DNA of 64,000 bases, from assembly GCF_008119785.1 (NCBI RefSeq), contig NZ_VSFA01000001.1:590275-654274 (forward strand), read 5' to 3'. The notes beneath the pieces are model-generated. The model made no database searches, had not been told where the DNA came from, and worked only from the letters and a program-made list of their open reading frames with translations. Every line of letters starts with the position of its first letter. Within the stretch, counting starts at the first letter, position 1. This stretch comes from Micromonospora sp. MP36 (GTDB lineage: Bacteria > Actinomycetota > Actinomycetes > Mycobacteriales > Micromonosporaceae). A program made the translations under genes and the position numbers. Shown here in pieces: positions 19,453-29,370 of this stretch.

Positions 19453-19609
19453 GGCTTCCTCCGAGCGGGCCGGGCCGCGACGAGCGGTCGCGTCCTGGGC
19501 CGAGGCTAACCGGATCACCGCGGTCGGACCGGTGGATCAGGGAACTCGCCGCGCTGCCGGAGCGGTATCGGACTGCCGCCGCCCGCGTGACATGCCAGAG
19601 TAGAGCCCG

Positions 19610-20962
19610 ATGCCACCCGTCACCCCTGACCAGCCCCGCCGCCCCGCCGCCGGTGTCGCCGACGGCGCCCGGCCGACCGGCCGCGCCGGACCGGCGCCCC
19701 GGGTGCCCGCGCCCCGCTCCGGGAAGCCGTCGCGCGGTCGGGCCCCGCTGCCCGTCGCCGCCGGGGTGGCGGCCGGCTGGGCCGCCGTGACGTCCTGGCT
19801 GCCGGTCACCCTGGTGCTCGGCCTGGCCCAGCTCAGCGCGGACGCCGGGTCGCTGCCCGGCGCGTTGCGCGCCGGCGCCGCCGGCTGGCTGCTCGGCCAC
19901 GGGGTGCCGCTGGAGACCTCCGCCGGGCCGCTCGGCCTGGCGCCGCTCGCCCTCACCGCGCTCGCCGTCTGGCGGCTCACCAGGGCCGGCGTGCACGTCA
20001 GCCGGGCCATCGGCGCGCGTGGTGGCCGCTCGCCCCGGCAGGCGCTCACCGCCGCGGTCGCCGTCGGGATCGGGTACGCGCTGCTCGGCGCCGTCGCCGC
20101 GATCGCGGTCGGCGCCGGCGGCCCGCGGGTGTCCCCGGTCCGGGCCGGGGTGACCTTCGCGATCTTCGGTACGGCCTGCGCCCTGGTCGGCGCGGCGCGT
20201 ACCACCGCCGTGTCGGTGCTGCTGGCCCGGCGCTCGCCGCCGTCGCTGCGGGACGGGGTGCGGACCGGGCTGGTCGCCGGGCTGCTGCTGCTCGGGGCGG
20301 GTGCCGGGGCGGCCGGCCTCTCGGTGGCGACCGGGGGCGGCGACGCGGCCGACATGATCGGCGCCTACCGGACCGGGGTGGCCGGTCAGGCCGGGATCAC
20401 CCTGGTCAGCCTCGCGTACGCGCCGAACGCCACCGTCTGGTCGGCCAGTTACCTGCTCGGGCCCGGGTTCGCCGTCGGCACGGGCACCGCCGTCCAGGTC
20501 AGGGAGGTCTCGCTCGGCGCGCTGCCGGCCGTACCGCTGCTGGCCGGGCTGCCGCGCGGCCCGATGGACGGGGCCGGCGCGGGGCTGCTCGCGGTGCCGG
20601 TGCTGGCCGGTATGGCGGCCGGCTGGCTGCTGGCCCGGCGGCTGCTGCGGATCGCCGCCGACGAGCGGGCGACGCTCGGCTGGCCCGCGCTGCTCGTCCC
20701 GGCGGCGCTCGCCGGCCCGGTTGCCGGGGCGCTGCTCGGCCTGGCCGCCGCGCTCTCCGGCGGCCCGCTCGGCGGCGGCCGGCTGGTCGAGATCGGCCCG
20801 GTCTGGTGGCAGGTGGCCGGGGTGGCGACCCTGGTGGTCGCCGCCGGCACCCTGCTCGGCGCCGCCGCCACCAAGACGCTGGCCCGCGCGCAGACCCCCA
20901 GCCGCCCCGCCGCCTCCTCCCGCCCCGCGGCCACTCCTCGTCCACCCGCCCCGCCGCGCTGA
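19610..20962 (+). CDS. perM: DUF6350/PerM-like polytopic membrane protein
   Basis: An integral membrane protein of about ten hydrophobic segments (450 residues) with a basic, Pro-rich N-terminal tail (1-45) and a Pro/Ala-rich C-terminal tail. It lies between sucCD and purN-purH, the position of the M. tuberculosis cell-division protein PerM, and its helix pattern (WLPVTLVLGLAQLSADAGS, LLGHGVPLETSAGPLGLAPL) fits that family. I infer the role by position and topology, not by a catalytic motif. ATG 19610 was chosen as the first ATG in frame. Confidence 0.75.
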   Translation: MPPVTPDQPRRPAAGVADGARPTGRAGPAPRVPAPRSGKPSRGRAPLPVAAGVAAGWAAVTSWLPVTLVLGLAQLSADAGSLPGALRAGAAGWLLGHGVPLETSAGPLGLAPLALTALAVWRLTRAGVHVSRAIGARGGRSPRQALTAAVAVGIGYALLGAVAAIAVGAGGPRVSPVRAGVTFAIFGTACALVGAARTTAVSVLLARRSPPSLRDGVRTGLVAGLLLLGAGAGAAGLSVATGGGDAADMIGAYRTGVAGQAGITLVSLAYAPNATVWSASYLLGPGFAVGTGTAVQVREVSLGALPAVPLLAGLPRGPMDGAGAGLLAVPVLAGMAAGWLLARRLLRIAADERATLGWPALLVPAALAGPVAGALLGLAAALSGGPLGGGRLVEIGPVWWQVAGVATLVVAAGTLLGAAATKTLARAQTPSRPAASSRPAATPRPPAPPR

Positions 20963-21038
20963 TCAAGGAGTTCGCGTCGGGAGACGACGAGATCCCGGCG
21001 CAAACCTCTTGCTCACCCGGTGGGGTGGGGGCGGGCAT

Positions 21039-21078
21039 GGAAAGGGGGCGCCCGGGCGGTGCCGGACGCCCCCTTTCC
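21039..21078. terminator. Terminator between convergent genes
   Basis: GGAAAGGGGGCG (21039-21050) pairs with CGCCCCCTTTCC (21067-21078), a 12-bp stem, just after the stop of the minus-strand DUF4190 gene and 77 nt after the PerM-like stop. The A/T ends of the stem give short T-runs in both directions. Confidence 0.75.
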
Positions 21079-21085
21079 GCTCCGG

Positions 21086-21673
21086 TCAGGAGTTGAGGTT
21101 GCTCAGGTTGATGGCGGCGCCGGCGATGGCGCTGATGATGCAGAGGACGATGCCGATGCCGCCGCAGATCAGGCCCGCCTTGGCCTGGCCGGCGTTGGTC
21201 GCCTCACCCTGCTGGACCTTCTTCTGGCCCATGATGCCGAGCACCACGCCGGCGATGCCGGAGGCGATGCCCAGCGGCGTGCAGCAGAGGGCGAGCACGA
21301 TCGAGGCGATACCGGTGATCATGCTGATCAGGCCGAGGGTGTTGCTCTGCGCCTTCGGCTGGGGGTAGCCCGCGGCCGGGTACGCCGGCGCGGCGCCGTA
21401 CGGCTGCTGCTGCGCGTACGGGTCCTGGTACGGCTGCTGCTGCCCGTAGGGCTGCCCCGAGGTCGGCTGGCCGTACGGCTGGCCCGAGGTGGGCTGCTGC
21501 CCGTACTGCGGCGCCTGCGGCTGGGCGTACGGGTCGTGCGGCTGGCCGGAGGCGGGCTGCTGCCCGTAGGGCGCCGCGGGCGGCTGGGCGTACGGGTCCT
21601 GGTACTGCGGGGAGGTCGGGTCCTGGTTGGGCTGCTGGCCGTGCGGGTCCTGACCGGGGTAACCGGGCTGCAT
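21086..21673 (-). CDS. DUF4190-domain membrane protein with Gln/Pro/Tyr-rich repeats
   Basis: 195 residues. The N-terminal 115 are a Gln/Pro/Gly/Tyr tail with near-exact repeats (QPTSGQPYGQ, QDPYAQ). The C-terminal part has two hydrophobic segments in DUF4190 arrangement (ITGIASIVLALCC and AGLICGGIGIVLCIISAIAG), separated by MGQKKVQQGEATNAGQAK. Such proteins are common in actinobacterial envelopes and their function is not known. ATG 21673 follows GAGGAG; an upstream ATG at 21709 lacks one. Confidence 0.85.
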   Translation of the reverse strand: MQPGYPGQDPHGQQPNQDPTSPQYQDPYAQPPAAPYGQQPASGQPHDPYAQPQAPQYGQQPTSGQPYGQPTSGQPYGQQQPYQDPYAQQQPYGAAPAYPAAGYPQPKAQSNTLGLISMITGIASIVLALCCTPLGIASGIAGVVLGIMGQKKVQQGEATNAGQAKAGLICGGIGIVLCIISAIAGAAINLSNLNS

Positions 21674-21903
21674 TGCGGGGTGCTCCTCAAACTGGGGTCG
21701 ACGGTCCATGGTCCGTTGCTGCCGCTCATCATTCCGCCCAGCACCGGGGCCCCGCGGCGGACGGGCCCGGAACCAAGGTCACGATGCCGACGCCGGGCCG
21801 GGCGTACGCCAGGCACCGGGCGACGGCAGCGTATCGTGCCCGCGCCACCCGGAGATCACCCGCGACGTCGCCGCCCGCACGTTGGACGGCCCGACCTGCC
21901 CGA

Positions 21904-21909
21904 TAGGGT
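21904..21909 (+). promoter_or_regulatory. -10 element for leaderless purN transcript
   Basis: TAGGGT lies 6 nt before GTG 21916, and no ribosome-binding site is present. The mRNA probably begins at the start codon. Confidence 0.5.
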
Positions 21910-21915
21910 GGCCGG

Positions 21916-22536
21916 GTGACCGAGCCCGCGTCCGTCGCCCGCCTCGTCGTCCTCGTCTCCGGCTCCGGCAGCAACCTCCAGGCGCTGCTGGACGCCACGG
22001 CCGACCCCGGATACGGCGCCCGGGTGGTCGCCGTGGGCGCCGACCGGGACGGGATCGCCGGCCTGGACCGGGCCGTCGCGGCCGGGGTGCCGACCTTCGT
22101 GGAGCGGCTGAAGGACCACCCGACCCGGGCCGACTGGGACGCCGCGCTCACCGCCCGGGTCGCCGAGCACCGGCCCGACCTGGTGATCAGCGCCGGTTTC
22201 CTCAAGCTGGTCGGCCCGCAGTTCCTGGCCGCGTTCGGCGACCGCTACCTCAACACCCACAACACCCTGCTGCCGGCGTTCCCCGGCATCCACGGCCCTC
22301 GGGACGCCCTCGCCTACGGGGTGAAGCTCACCGGGGCCACGCTGTTCTTCGTCGATGCCGGGATGGACACCGGGCCGATCGTCGCCCAGGTCGCCGTGCC
22401 GGTGCGGGACGACGACGACGAGGAGACGCTCACCGAGCGCATCAAGGAGGCCGAGCGGCGCCAGCTCGTCGAGCAGGTCGGTCGGCTGGTCCGTGAAGGT
22501 TGGACGATCACCGGCAGAAAGGTCAGTGTTCCGTGA
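21916..22536 (+). CDS. purN: Phosphoribosylglycinamide formyltransferase
   Basis: GAR transformylase, which transfers a formyl group from 10-formyl-THF in purine synthesis (206 residues). It has the N-terminal [15 protein letters not shown] loop. The active-site Asn and His are in [12 protein letters not shown], and the catalytic Asp is in [10 protein letters not shown]. The residue after the catalytic His is Asn, where many homologues have Pro. The gene overlaps purH by 4 nt (GTGA) and the two enzymes use the same cofactor, so co-expression is expected. Confidence 0.95.
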   Translation: MTEPASVARLVVLVSGSGSNLQALLDATADPGYGARVVAVGADRDGIAGLDRAVAAGVPTFVERLKDHPTRADWDAALTARVAEHRPDLVISAGFLKLVGPQFLAAFGDRYLNTHNTLLPAFPGIHGPRDALAYGVKLTGATLFFVDAGMDTGPIVAQVAVPVRDDDDEETLTERIKEAERRQLVEQVGRLVREGWTITGRKVSVP

Positions 22537-24104
22537 GCACCACTGAGGAGGCCCGCCGCCCGATCCGGCGGGCCCTGGTCAGCGTCTACGACAAGACCGG
22601 CCTGGTCGAGCTGGCCCGGGCCCTGCACGAGGCCGGCGTGGAGATCGTCTCGACCGGCAGCACCGCATCGACGATCGCCGGCGCGGGCGTACCGGTGACC
22701 CCGGTCGAGCAGGTGACCGGTTTCCCGGAGATCCTCGACGGCCGGGTGAAGACCCTGCACCCGAAGATCCACGGCGGCCTCCTCGCCGACCTGCGTAAGG
22801 ACGCGCACGTCGCCCAGCTCGACGAGCACGGCATCGCCGGCATCGACCTGCTGGTCTCCAACCTCTATCCGTTCCAGGCCACGGTCGCCTCCGGAGCCGA
22901 CCAGGACGAGTGCGTCGAGCAGATCGACATCGGCGGGCCGGCGATGGTGCGGGCCGCCGCCAAGAACCACGCCTCGGTCGCCGTGGTGACCGACCCGGCG
23001 GCGTACCCGGCCCTGCTGGCCGCGCTCGCCGAGGGCGGCTTCACGCTGGCCCAGCGCCGGGCGCTCGCTGCCCGGGCCTTCGCCGACATCGCCGACTACG
23101 ACGTGGCCGTCGCCGAGTGGTTCGCGGCCACCCTGGCCCCGGCCGCCGACGGTTGGCCCGAGTTCGCCGGCCTGGCGCTGCGGCGGCAGGCGGTGCTGCG
23201 GTACGGCGAGAACCCGCACCAGGCGGCCGCCCTCTACGCCGACCCGGCGAGCCCGGCCGGGCTGGCGCAGGCGGAGCAGTTGCACGGCAAGGAGATGTCG
23301 TACAACAACTACGTCGACGCCGACGCCGCCTGGCGGGCGGCGAACGACTTCCCGGGTCAGCCGGCGGTGGCGATCATCAAGCACGCCAACCCGTGCGGCA
23401 TCGCGGTCGGCGCGGACGTGGCCGAGGCGCACCGCAAGGCGCACGCCTGCGACCCGGTCTCCGCGTACGGCGGGGTGATCGCGGTGAACGGCGAGGTCTC
23501 GGTCGAGCTGGCCCGGCAGGTGGCGGACATCTTCACCGAGGTCCTGGTGGCGCCCGGGTTCGCGCCCGGCGCCGTGGCGATCCTCCAGGGGAAGAAGAAC
23601 ATCCGGTTGCTGCGCGCCCCCGAGTTCAACCCGCTGCCCGCCGAGTGGCGGCAGGTCACCGGCGGGGTGCTGGTGCAGTTGCGGGACCGGATCGACGCCG
23701 AGGGCGACGACCCGGCCAACTGGCGGCTGGCCACCGGCGAGGCGGCCGACGAGGCGACCCTGCGCGACCTGGTGTTCGCCTGGCGGGCGGTCCGCGCGGT
23801 GAAGAGCAACGCGATCCTGCTGGCCAAGGACGGCGCCACCGTCGGCGTCGGGATGGGCCAGGTGAACCGGGTCGACTCGGCGCAGCTCGCGGTCCGCCGG
23901 GCCGGCGCCGACCGGGCTCGTGGTGCGGTCTGCGCCTCGGACGCCTTCTTCCCCTTCGCCGACGGCCCGAAGATCCTCATCGAGGCCGGCGTCCGGGCGA
24001 TCGTCCAGCCCGGCGGGTCGATCCGCGACGAGGAGACGATCGCCGCCTGCAAGGAGGCCGGGGTGACCATGTACCTGACCGGCACCCGCCACTTCTTCCA
24101 CTGA
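22533..24104 (+). CDS. purH: Bifunctional AICAR transformylase / IMP cyclohydrolase
   Basis: Catalyses the last two steps to IMP (523 residues). The N-terminal MGS-type cyclohydrolase domain (about 1-190) reads [17 protein letters not shown] and contains [18 protein letters not shown] motifs. The C-terminal AICAR transformylase domain shows [10 protein letters not shown], the catalytic KHANPCG and SDAFFPF. GTG 22533 overlaps the purN stop, giving translational coupling. A strong terminator follows. Confidence 0.96.
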   Translation: MSTTEEARRPIRRALVSVYDKTGLVELARALHEAGVEIVSTGSTASTIAGAGVPVTPVEQVTGFPEILDGRVKTLHPKIHGGLLADLRKDAHVAQLDEHGIAGIDLLVSNLYPFQATVASGADQDECVEQIDIGGPAMVRAAAKNHASVAVVTDPAAYPALLAALAEGGFTLAQRRALAARAFADIADYDVAVAEWFAATLAPAADGWPEFAGLALRRQAVLRYGENPHQAAALYADPASPAGLAQAEQLHGKEMSYNNYVDADAAWRAANDFPGQPAVAIIKHANPCGIAVGADVAEAHRKAHACDPVSAYGGVIAVNGEVSVELARQVADIFTEVLVAPGFAPGAVAILQGKKNIRLLRAPEFNPLPAEWRQVTGGVLVQLRDRIDAEGDDPANWRLATGEAADEATLRDLVFAWRAVRAVKSNAILLAKDGATVGVGMGQVNRVDSAQLAVRRAGADRARGAVCASDAFFPFADGPKILIEAGVRAIVQPGGSIRDEETIAACKEAGVTMYLTGTRHFFH

Positions 24105-24115
24105 GGGCACAGCGA

Positions 24116-24145
24116 CAGGGGCGCGGCCGACCGGCCGCGCCCCTG
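24116..24145 (+). terminator. Rho-independent terminator of purNH
   Basis: CAGGGGCGCGGCCG (24116-24129) pairs with CGGCCGCGCCCCTG (24132-24145) and is followed by TTTCATT. Confidence 0.85.
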
Positions 24146-24223
24146 TTTCATTCGTTGGCACTCCTGACCGGAGCGATGTCACGAGTCGAGCGCTGACCAG
24201 CCGAAAGTACGAGCGCCCTCCCG

Positions 24224-24252
24224 TTGCCCGGCTGGGAAAGTTGTTGCTAGCG
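24224..24252 (+). promoter_or_regulatory. Possible promoter of the small secreted-protein gene
   Basis: TTGCCC (24224-24229), a 17-nt spacer and CTAGCG (24247-24252). The remainder of 24146-24362 shows no further structure. Confidence 0.35.
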
Positions 24253-24362
24253 TTGTCCCGCAGCAAGCGATCGACCCTTACCGCTCTCCTCGCCAACTGC
24301 GCCGCCGGCGGCCACCGTGCCGCTCTCCCGGGCGGCGTCCCCTCGTCCCGGCAGGTTTACCC

Positions 24363-24836
24363 ATGCGCGTGTTCGACCGGTTGACCGCCGTCGTCGTCGC
24401 GTTGGCGTTCGTCCTGGCCGGACTGGGTGTGCCCGGCCGCGGGGAGACCCCTGAGCCCGGCGCGGTGGTCACCGCCGCGCACCGGTCGATCGTCCACGAC
24501 GCGCCGTCCGCGCTTCCACCGCACGGACGGCCCGTTGACGTCACCACGTCGGACCGTCCGGCCCCGCCCTCCGGCGACCCCCGAGCCGTCGTGGCGCGCC
24601 TGGCGCACCTCGACGCTCCGTCGGACGTGTGGACGGCCCTTCCTGACGGGAACCGTGGTGACCACCGCGCCGGCGTCGTTTCGAACGACGGACCGGACGA
24701 TCTCCTCCCGGCCGCGCTGGTACGCGTCGGAGGCACGCCCGACCCGGCCGCCGCCCCGACCCGCTACCGGCAGCCGGCCGTGCCGCTGCCGCCGCGCGGC
24801 ACCCTGCCCACCCGGGCCCCGCCGACCGTCGCCTGA
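24363..24836 (+). CDS. Small secreted protein of unknown function
   Basis: 157 residues with a typical signal peptide (MRVFDRLTAVVVALAFVLAG, basic start and hydrophobic core). The mature part is Pro/Ala/Asp/Arg-rich with no recognisable domain, no cysteines and no anchor. Codon usage (G or C at nearly every third position) supports real coding. It precedes the large secreted propeller protein by 163 nt on the same strand, which may mean a shared function. I know no homologous family. Confidence 0.6.
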   Translation: MRVFDRLTAVVVALAFVLAGLGVPGRGETPEPGAVVTAAHRSIVHDAPSALPPHGRPVDVTTSDRPAPPSGDPRAVVARLAHLDAPSDVWTALPDGNRGDHRAGVVSNDGPDDLLPAALVRVGGTPDPAAAPTRYRQPAVPLPPRGTLPTRAPPTVA

Positions 24837-24999
24837 CCCTCCCCGCGCCGCCGCCACGGGTGAGCCGCCCGTCGCCGCGACCTTTGGAGCGGGTCCAATT
24901 TGGACCATCCAACTCTTAACCGCCATGGCTGCCAACCGTCGCCATGGTTTCCACCCCGGGCCAACCAGCCCGGAATCCCCTGAATCCCGGAGGATTCAC

Positions 25000-27633
25000 A
25001 TGTCCACATCCCGCTGGCGCAAGCCGGCGACCATCGCGGGCGCCGTGGTGCTGGCCGCCGCGCTCGGTGGCGTCGTCGCCACCAACCACGAGGTACAGGA
25101 GAAGCTCGGCCTGGCGGACGAGCCCGGCGCCAACATGCCCTGGCACCCCAGGGAGTTCATGGAGATGGCGGCCGGCGAGTCGTCCGAGGAAGCCGGCGAG
25201 GAGGCCTTCGAGGCCCGCACCATCGCCGAGCAGTTCGCCCAGGCCCGCTACGCCCCGGGCATCGTCGCGCCGGGCGCGTACTCGAACGCGTTGAGCCAGC
25301 TCAACGCGCTGCCCACCACCAAGGGCAGCTGGCGCGAGGTCACCAACATCAAGTACGACGGCGACGACCCGCGCTACCGCGACTACGCGTCCAACTCCTC
25401 TGGGGGTGCCGGCCTGGTCACCGGCCGGATCACGGGCCTGGCCGCGGACAACGGTGGTTACGTGTACGCGGCCGGCGCGGACGGCGGCGTGTGGCGCTCC
25501 TCGACCGGCGGCGGGAGCTGGACGCCGATCACGGACGCGCTGCCCACGCTGTCCAGCGGCGACATCGTGCTCGCCGGGGACGGTTCGCTCTGGTACGCCA
25601 CGGGCGAGGCGAACACCGGCGGCACCTCGTACGTCGGCGCCGGCGTCTATCGGCTGGCCAACCCGAAGTCCGGCACGTTCAAGGCGACCGACCGGGTCGG
25701 CGGGACCGAGCTGGAGAGCACGGTCATCAACAAGCTGCGGTTCTTCGACGGCAAGGTCTGGGTCGCCACCAACCGGGGCCTGTTCTCGCACGCGATGAGC
25801 AGCACCTCCGGCGCCTGGAAGCTGGAGTTCACCCCGAACCCGAGCTACCTGCCCGGCGGGGCGAACGCGGGTGACGCGAACGCCGCGTACAAGAACATCG
25901 TCAACGACGTGGCCCAGGACCCGCGTAACCCGAGGCACGTGGTGGTCGCCTCGGCCTGGCGCTCCGGCGACACCTACAACGGCTTCTACGAGACCGCCGA
26001 CTACACCGCCGGCGGCTGGACGAAGGTCAACCCGACCGGCGCGATGCCGGCCGACGACATCGGCTACGTGACGTTCGCCTTCTCCGCCGACGGCGGCAAG
26101 CTGTACGCGATCAACCAGTCGCCGCGGCTGCTCAACAAACCGACCGGCAACGTGAACAGCTACCTGGACGGCATCTACGTCTCCAACACCGGCAACCCGG
26201 CCGGCCCGTGGAACAAGATCGCCGACTCGTCGAAGCTGGGCAACTCCGGCTCGGCGCTGAAGCAGACGGTGATGGGCAAGGGCTACGGCCCGGGCATCCA
26301 GGCCTGGTACAACCAGTTCCTCGCGGTCGACCCAGCCAACCCGAACCACCTGTGGGCAGGCCTGGAGGAGGTCTACGAGTCGACCGACGCCGGGGCCACC
26401 TGGAAGACCGTCGGTCCGTACTGGAACTTCAACTTCTCCTGCTGGAGCATCTACGACGCGCAGAACAAGTGCAACAAGACCACCCACTCCGACCAGCACT
26501 CGGTGGCGGTCGGCAACGGGTTCGTCTACGTCGGCAACGACGGTGGTGTGTACCGCCGACCGATCAACGGCAAGACCGACAAGGACGGGCACGCGACCGA
26601 CTGGCAGAGCCTGAACGACGGCACCATCGACGCGCTCCAGTACTACTCGGTGGCGCTGGGCAAGGACCCGGCGAAGGCCGGCACCATCGTCTCCGGTGGT
26701 CTGCAGGACAACGGCACCTCGATCCTGCGCCCCGGCGACACCGTGATGGGGTCGCACTTCGGCGGTGACGGCGGCGACTCGCAGGCCGACCCGGCGAACG
26801 GCTGCCGGCAGGTCCAGGAGTACACCAACCTGGCCATGCGAGTGACCGAGAACTGCAACGCCAACACCGGCTCGGGCACCCAGGCGGACTCCACCTCGCG
26901 GGACATCCAGCCGTACACCTCGCGGCCGGGCGACGAACTGGCCAGGTTCATCGCGCCGTTCGCGCCGGACGACCACGACGCGAACGTCTGGGTGGCCGGC
27001 GGCCAGCACGTCTGGGTGAACACCAAGGGCTACGCCATCCAGAACGGCAAGGGCTGGACGAACGTCTTCGACCTGGGCGCGGGCCACACCGCCACCTCGG
27101 TCGCCGTCTCCGGCGGCATGGCATACGTCGGCTGGTGCGGGCCGTGCAACAACGCCGGGTTCGCCCGGGGCGTCGCGGTCGGCCGGGTCGACGACCCGTC
27201 GAGCTGGCACCAGCTCACCCTGCCGGGTGACTTCCCGAACCGGTTCGTGCAGGGCGTCGGGATCGACCCGGCGAACGCCGCGCACGCCTTCCTCGCGATC
27301 AACGGGTTCTCCCGCCGGTTCACCGAGGGACCGGGCGCCGGCTACGGCCACGTCTACGAGACCAGCGACGCGGGCGTGACCTGGAAGGACGTCTCGGCGA
27401 ACCTGCCGGACGTGCCGGCCAGCTCGCTCAAGGAGCTGTCCAACGGCGCCCTGGTGCTGGCCACCGACCTGGCCACCTTCTACCGCGCACCCGGCGCCAC
27501 CAACTGGCAGCGGCTCGGCTCCGGCCTGCCGCTGACCGTGGGCATGGACGTCGAGTACAACGCGATCGACAACTCGGTCTACGTCGCGACCCACGGCCGC
27601 GGTATCTGGGCGTTCAACCTGGCCCAGCTCTGA
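25000..27633 (+). CDS. Large secreted beta-propeller protein with Asp-box/BNR repeats
   Basis: A predicted secreted protein of 877 residues. An N-terminal signal or anchor (about 8-30, TIAGAVVLAAALGGVVA) is followed by an acidic region and then WD/BNR-type repeats. Asp-box motifs are visible as VYESTDAGATW and VYETSDAGVTW, with a looser copy VWRSSTGGGSW. This pattern occurs in sortilin/VPS10-like and GH74-type two-propeller proteins. No glycosidase acid/base pair could be assigned, so enzymatic activity is open. CGGAGG lies 6-8 nt before ATG 25000. A terminator follows. Confidence 0.85.
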   Translation: MSTSRWRKPATIAGAVVLAAALGGVVATNHEVQEKLGLADEPGANMPWHPREFMEMAAGESSEEAGEEAFEARTIAEQFAQARYAPGIVAPGAYSNALSQLNALPTTKGSWREVTNIKYDGDDPRYRDYASNSSGGAGLVTGRITGLAADNGGYVYAAGADGGVWRSSTGGGSWTPITDALPTLSSGDIVLAGDGSLWYATGEANTGGTSYVGAGVYRLANPKSGTFKATDRVGGTELESTVINKLRFFDGKVWVATNRGLFSHAMSSTSGAWKLEFTPNPSYLPGGANAGDANAAYKNIVNDVAQDPRNPRHVVVASAWRSGDTYNGFYETADYTAGGWTKVNPTGAMPADDIGYVTFAFSADGGKLYAINQSPRLLNKPTGNVNSYLDGIYVSNTGNPAGPWNKIADSSKLGNSGSALKQTVMGKGYGPGIQAWYNQFLAVDPANPNHLWAGLEEVYESTDAGATWKTVGPYWNFNFSCWSIYDAQNKCNKTTHSDQHSVAVGNGFVYVGNDGGVYRRPINGKTDKDGHATDWQSLNDGTIDALQYYSVALGKDPAKAGTIVSGGLQDNGTSILRPGDTVMGSHFGGDGGDSQADPANGCRQVQEYTNLAMRVTENCNANTGSGTQADSTSRDIQPYTSRPGDELARFIAPFAPDDHDANVWVAGGQHVWVNTKGYAIQNGKGWTNVFDLGAGHTATSVAVSGGMAYVGWCGPCNNAGFARGVAVGRVDDPSSWHQLTLPGDFPNRFVQGVGIDPANAAHAFLAINGFSRRFTEGPGAGYGHVYETSDAGVTWKDVSANLPDVPASSLKELSNGALVLATDLATFYRAPGATNWQRLGSGLPLTVGMDVEYNAIDNSVYVATHGRGIWAFNLAQL

Positions 27634-27635
27634 CC

Positions 27636-27676
27636 CCGGCGGGCCGACCGGTTCTGGGGGCCGGTCGGCCCGCCGG
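27636..27676 (+). terminator. Terminator after the propeller gene
   Basis: CCGGCGGGCCGACCGG (27636-27651) pairs perfectly with 27661-27676, a 16-bp stem with a 9-nt loop, starting 2 nt after the stop codon. Confidence 0.75.
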
Positions 27677-27687
27677 CCACGACAGCG

Positions 27688-27723
27688 CAGGCCCCGCCCC
27701 TCTTCCTCGGGGGGCGGGGCCTG
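27688..27723 (-). terminator. Terminator of the ABC ATPase relic
   Basis: CAGGCCCCGCCCC (27688-27700) pairs with 27711-27723, 13 bp. It lies 5 nt beyond the relic's stop codon on the minus strand, so the relic has kept its original 3' end. Confidence 0.65.
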
Positions 27724-27728
27724 CCGCG

Positions 27729-28094
27729 TCAGGCGGCGGGGCGTAGCTCGGCGAAGTGGCAGGCCGAGGGGTGCGGGTCCGCGGCGCGGAGCACCGCGTG
27801 CGGCTCCCGGGTGGCGCAGATGTCCTGCGCCTTCCAGCACCGGGTACGGAACCGGCAGCCGGACGGCGGGTCGGCCGGACTCGGCACGTCGCCGGCGAGC
27901 CGGATGATGTTCCGGGTCTTCCGAGCCTCCGGGTCCGGCACCGGCACCGCCGACAACAGCGCCTGGGCGTACGGGTGGGTGGCCCGCTCGTAGATTTCCT
28001 GCTCGGTGCCGGTCTCCACGATCTTGCCCAGGTACATCACCGCGACCCGGTCGGAGATGTGCCGGACCACCGACAGGTCGTGCGCGATGAAGAT
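27729..28094 (-). pseudogene. C-terminal relic of a DppF/OppF-like ATPase
   Basis: Only the last 120 or so codons of a peptide-importer ATPase remain. Homology begins abruptly at [16 protein letters not shown] (H-loop, near 28091) and runs to the normal stop, including the Cys motif [14 protein letters not shown]. The closest visible match is the DppF-like protein at 8687-9703, with long identical stretches such as [11 protein letters not shown]. Walker A, the Q-loop, the signature and Walker B are all missing. Upstream of about 28095 the DNA is not coding. I read this as a deletion remnant. Confidence 0.85.
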
Positions 28095-28406
28095 GCTTCG
28101 GCACCGACGGTGCGGCGAGCGGTGCCGGGAGCGGGTGGCGGTCGCTTCCGCCCGCCCCTGGGAAGGGTGATGAAATGAGCCGGTCAGAGCGACCGGTGAG
28201 GCGGCCGGCAGGCCCCGGAATCGACCTCTGGGCGCTCTCGGGCGCTTGTCTGCCGGCTGTCCCGCTCCGCCCTGGTCGCGCACTGCCTGTCCGCCTCCGC
28301 GTGTGGCGAAACCCACAGACCATGACTTTGGGTAGCGAGGTCCAGATGCCCGAGGCCCGTTGACCGTCGCGGGCCGGCCGGGCGTGCGACGTGAGACGAT
28401 CCAGAC
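28095..28406. other. Non-coding stretch between the ATPase relic and folD
   Basis: No gene is supported. It contains the breakpoint of the ATPase relic and probably the folD promoter: GACGAT (28395-28400) lies 6 nt before the folD GTG, with no convincing -35. Confidence 0.5.
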
Positions 28407-29270
28407 GTGACGGCGATCATCCTGGACGGCAAGGCGACCGCGGCGGAGATCAAGGACGAGTTGCGGACACGGGTAAAGGCGCTGGCGGATCGAGGGGTCA
28501 TCCCGGGGCTCGGCACCGTCCTGGTCGGCACCGATCCGGGCTCCCAGGCGTACGTCAACGGCAAGCACCGCGACTGCGCCGAGGTCGGCATCGCGTCGAT
28601 CCGCCGGGAACTGCCCGCCGACGCCACCCAGGGGCAGCTCGACGCCGTGCTCGCCGAGCTGAACGCGGACCCGGCCTGCCACGGCTACATCGTCCAGTTG
28701 CCGCTGCCGGCCCATCTGGACACGCAGCGGGCGCTGGAGCTGATCGACCCCGAGAAGGACGCCGACGGCCTGCACCCGATCAACCTGGGCCGGCTGGTGC
28801 TCGGCTACGACGCCCCGCTGCCCTGCACCCCGCGCGGCATCGTCGAACTGCTCCGCCGGCACGACGTCGCGCTGCGCGGCGCCAAGGTGGCGCTTATCGG
28901 CCGGGGCAACACGGTCGGCCGCCCGCTCGGCCTGCTGCTCACCCGGCGCAGCGAGAACGCCACGGTGACCCTCTGCCACACCGGCACCCTCGACCTGGCC
29001 GAGCAGACCCGGGCCGCCGACATCGTCATCGTCGCGGCCGGCGTGCCGGGCCTGCTCACCACCGACATGATCACGCCGGGCGCGACCGTCGTCGACGTCG
29101 GCATCACCCGGGTGATCGGCTCGGACGGCAAGGGGCGCTACACCGGCGACGTGGACCCGGAGGTGGCCGAGGTCGCCGGCAAGCTGGTCCCGATGCCGGG
29201 CGGCGTCGGCCCGATGACCCGAGCCATGCTGCTGACCAACGTGGTGGAACGGGCCGAGGGTGGCGCCTGA
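28407..29270 (+). CDS. folD: Methylene-THF dehydrogenase / methenyl-THF cyclohydrolase
   Basis: A bifunctional folate enzyme that supplies 10-formyl-THF, the cofactor used by PurN and PurH (287 residues). The catalytic Lys53 lies in YVNGKHRDC, the folate-binding segment is [10 protein letters not shown], and the NADP-binding loop is [30 protein letters not shown] near the C-terminus is a family signature. GTG 28407 lies 6 nt after a -10-like GACGAT, suggesting a leaderless mRNA. The length is normal. Confidence 0.96.
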   Translation: MTAIILDGKATAAEIKDELRTRVKALADRGVIPGLGTVLVGTDPGSQAYVNGKHRDCAEVGIASIRRELPADATQGQLDAVLAELNADPACHGYIVQLPLPAHLDTQRALELIDPEKDADGLHPINLGRLVLGYDAPLPCTPRGIVELLRRHDVALRGAKVALIGRGNTVGRPLGLLLTRRSENATVTLCHTGTLDLAEQTRAADIVIVAAGVPGLLTTDMITPGATVVDVGITRVIGSDGKGRYTGDVDPEVAEVAGKLVPMPGGVGPMTRAMLLTNVVERAEGGA

Positions 29271-29370
29271 GCACCCAAGCACGTCATAACCGTCCGCCCC
29301 TGGCCGGATCGGTGACAGGATGGCTGATACGGTCCGGAAAACCGACTGGTATCAGGGGAGTGGGACGACC

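Noticed and set aside
24916..28323. 1135-codon open frame antisense to the propeller gene
   Set aside because: Its composition mirrors the third-position GC of the opposite strand and no domain is recognisable.
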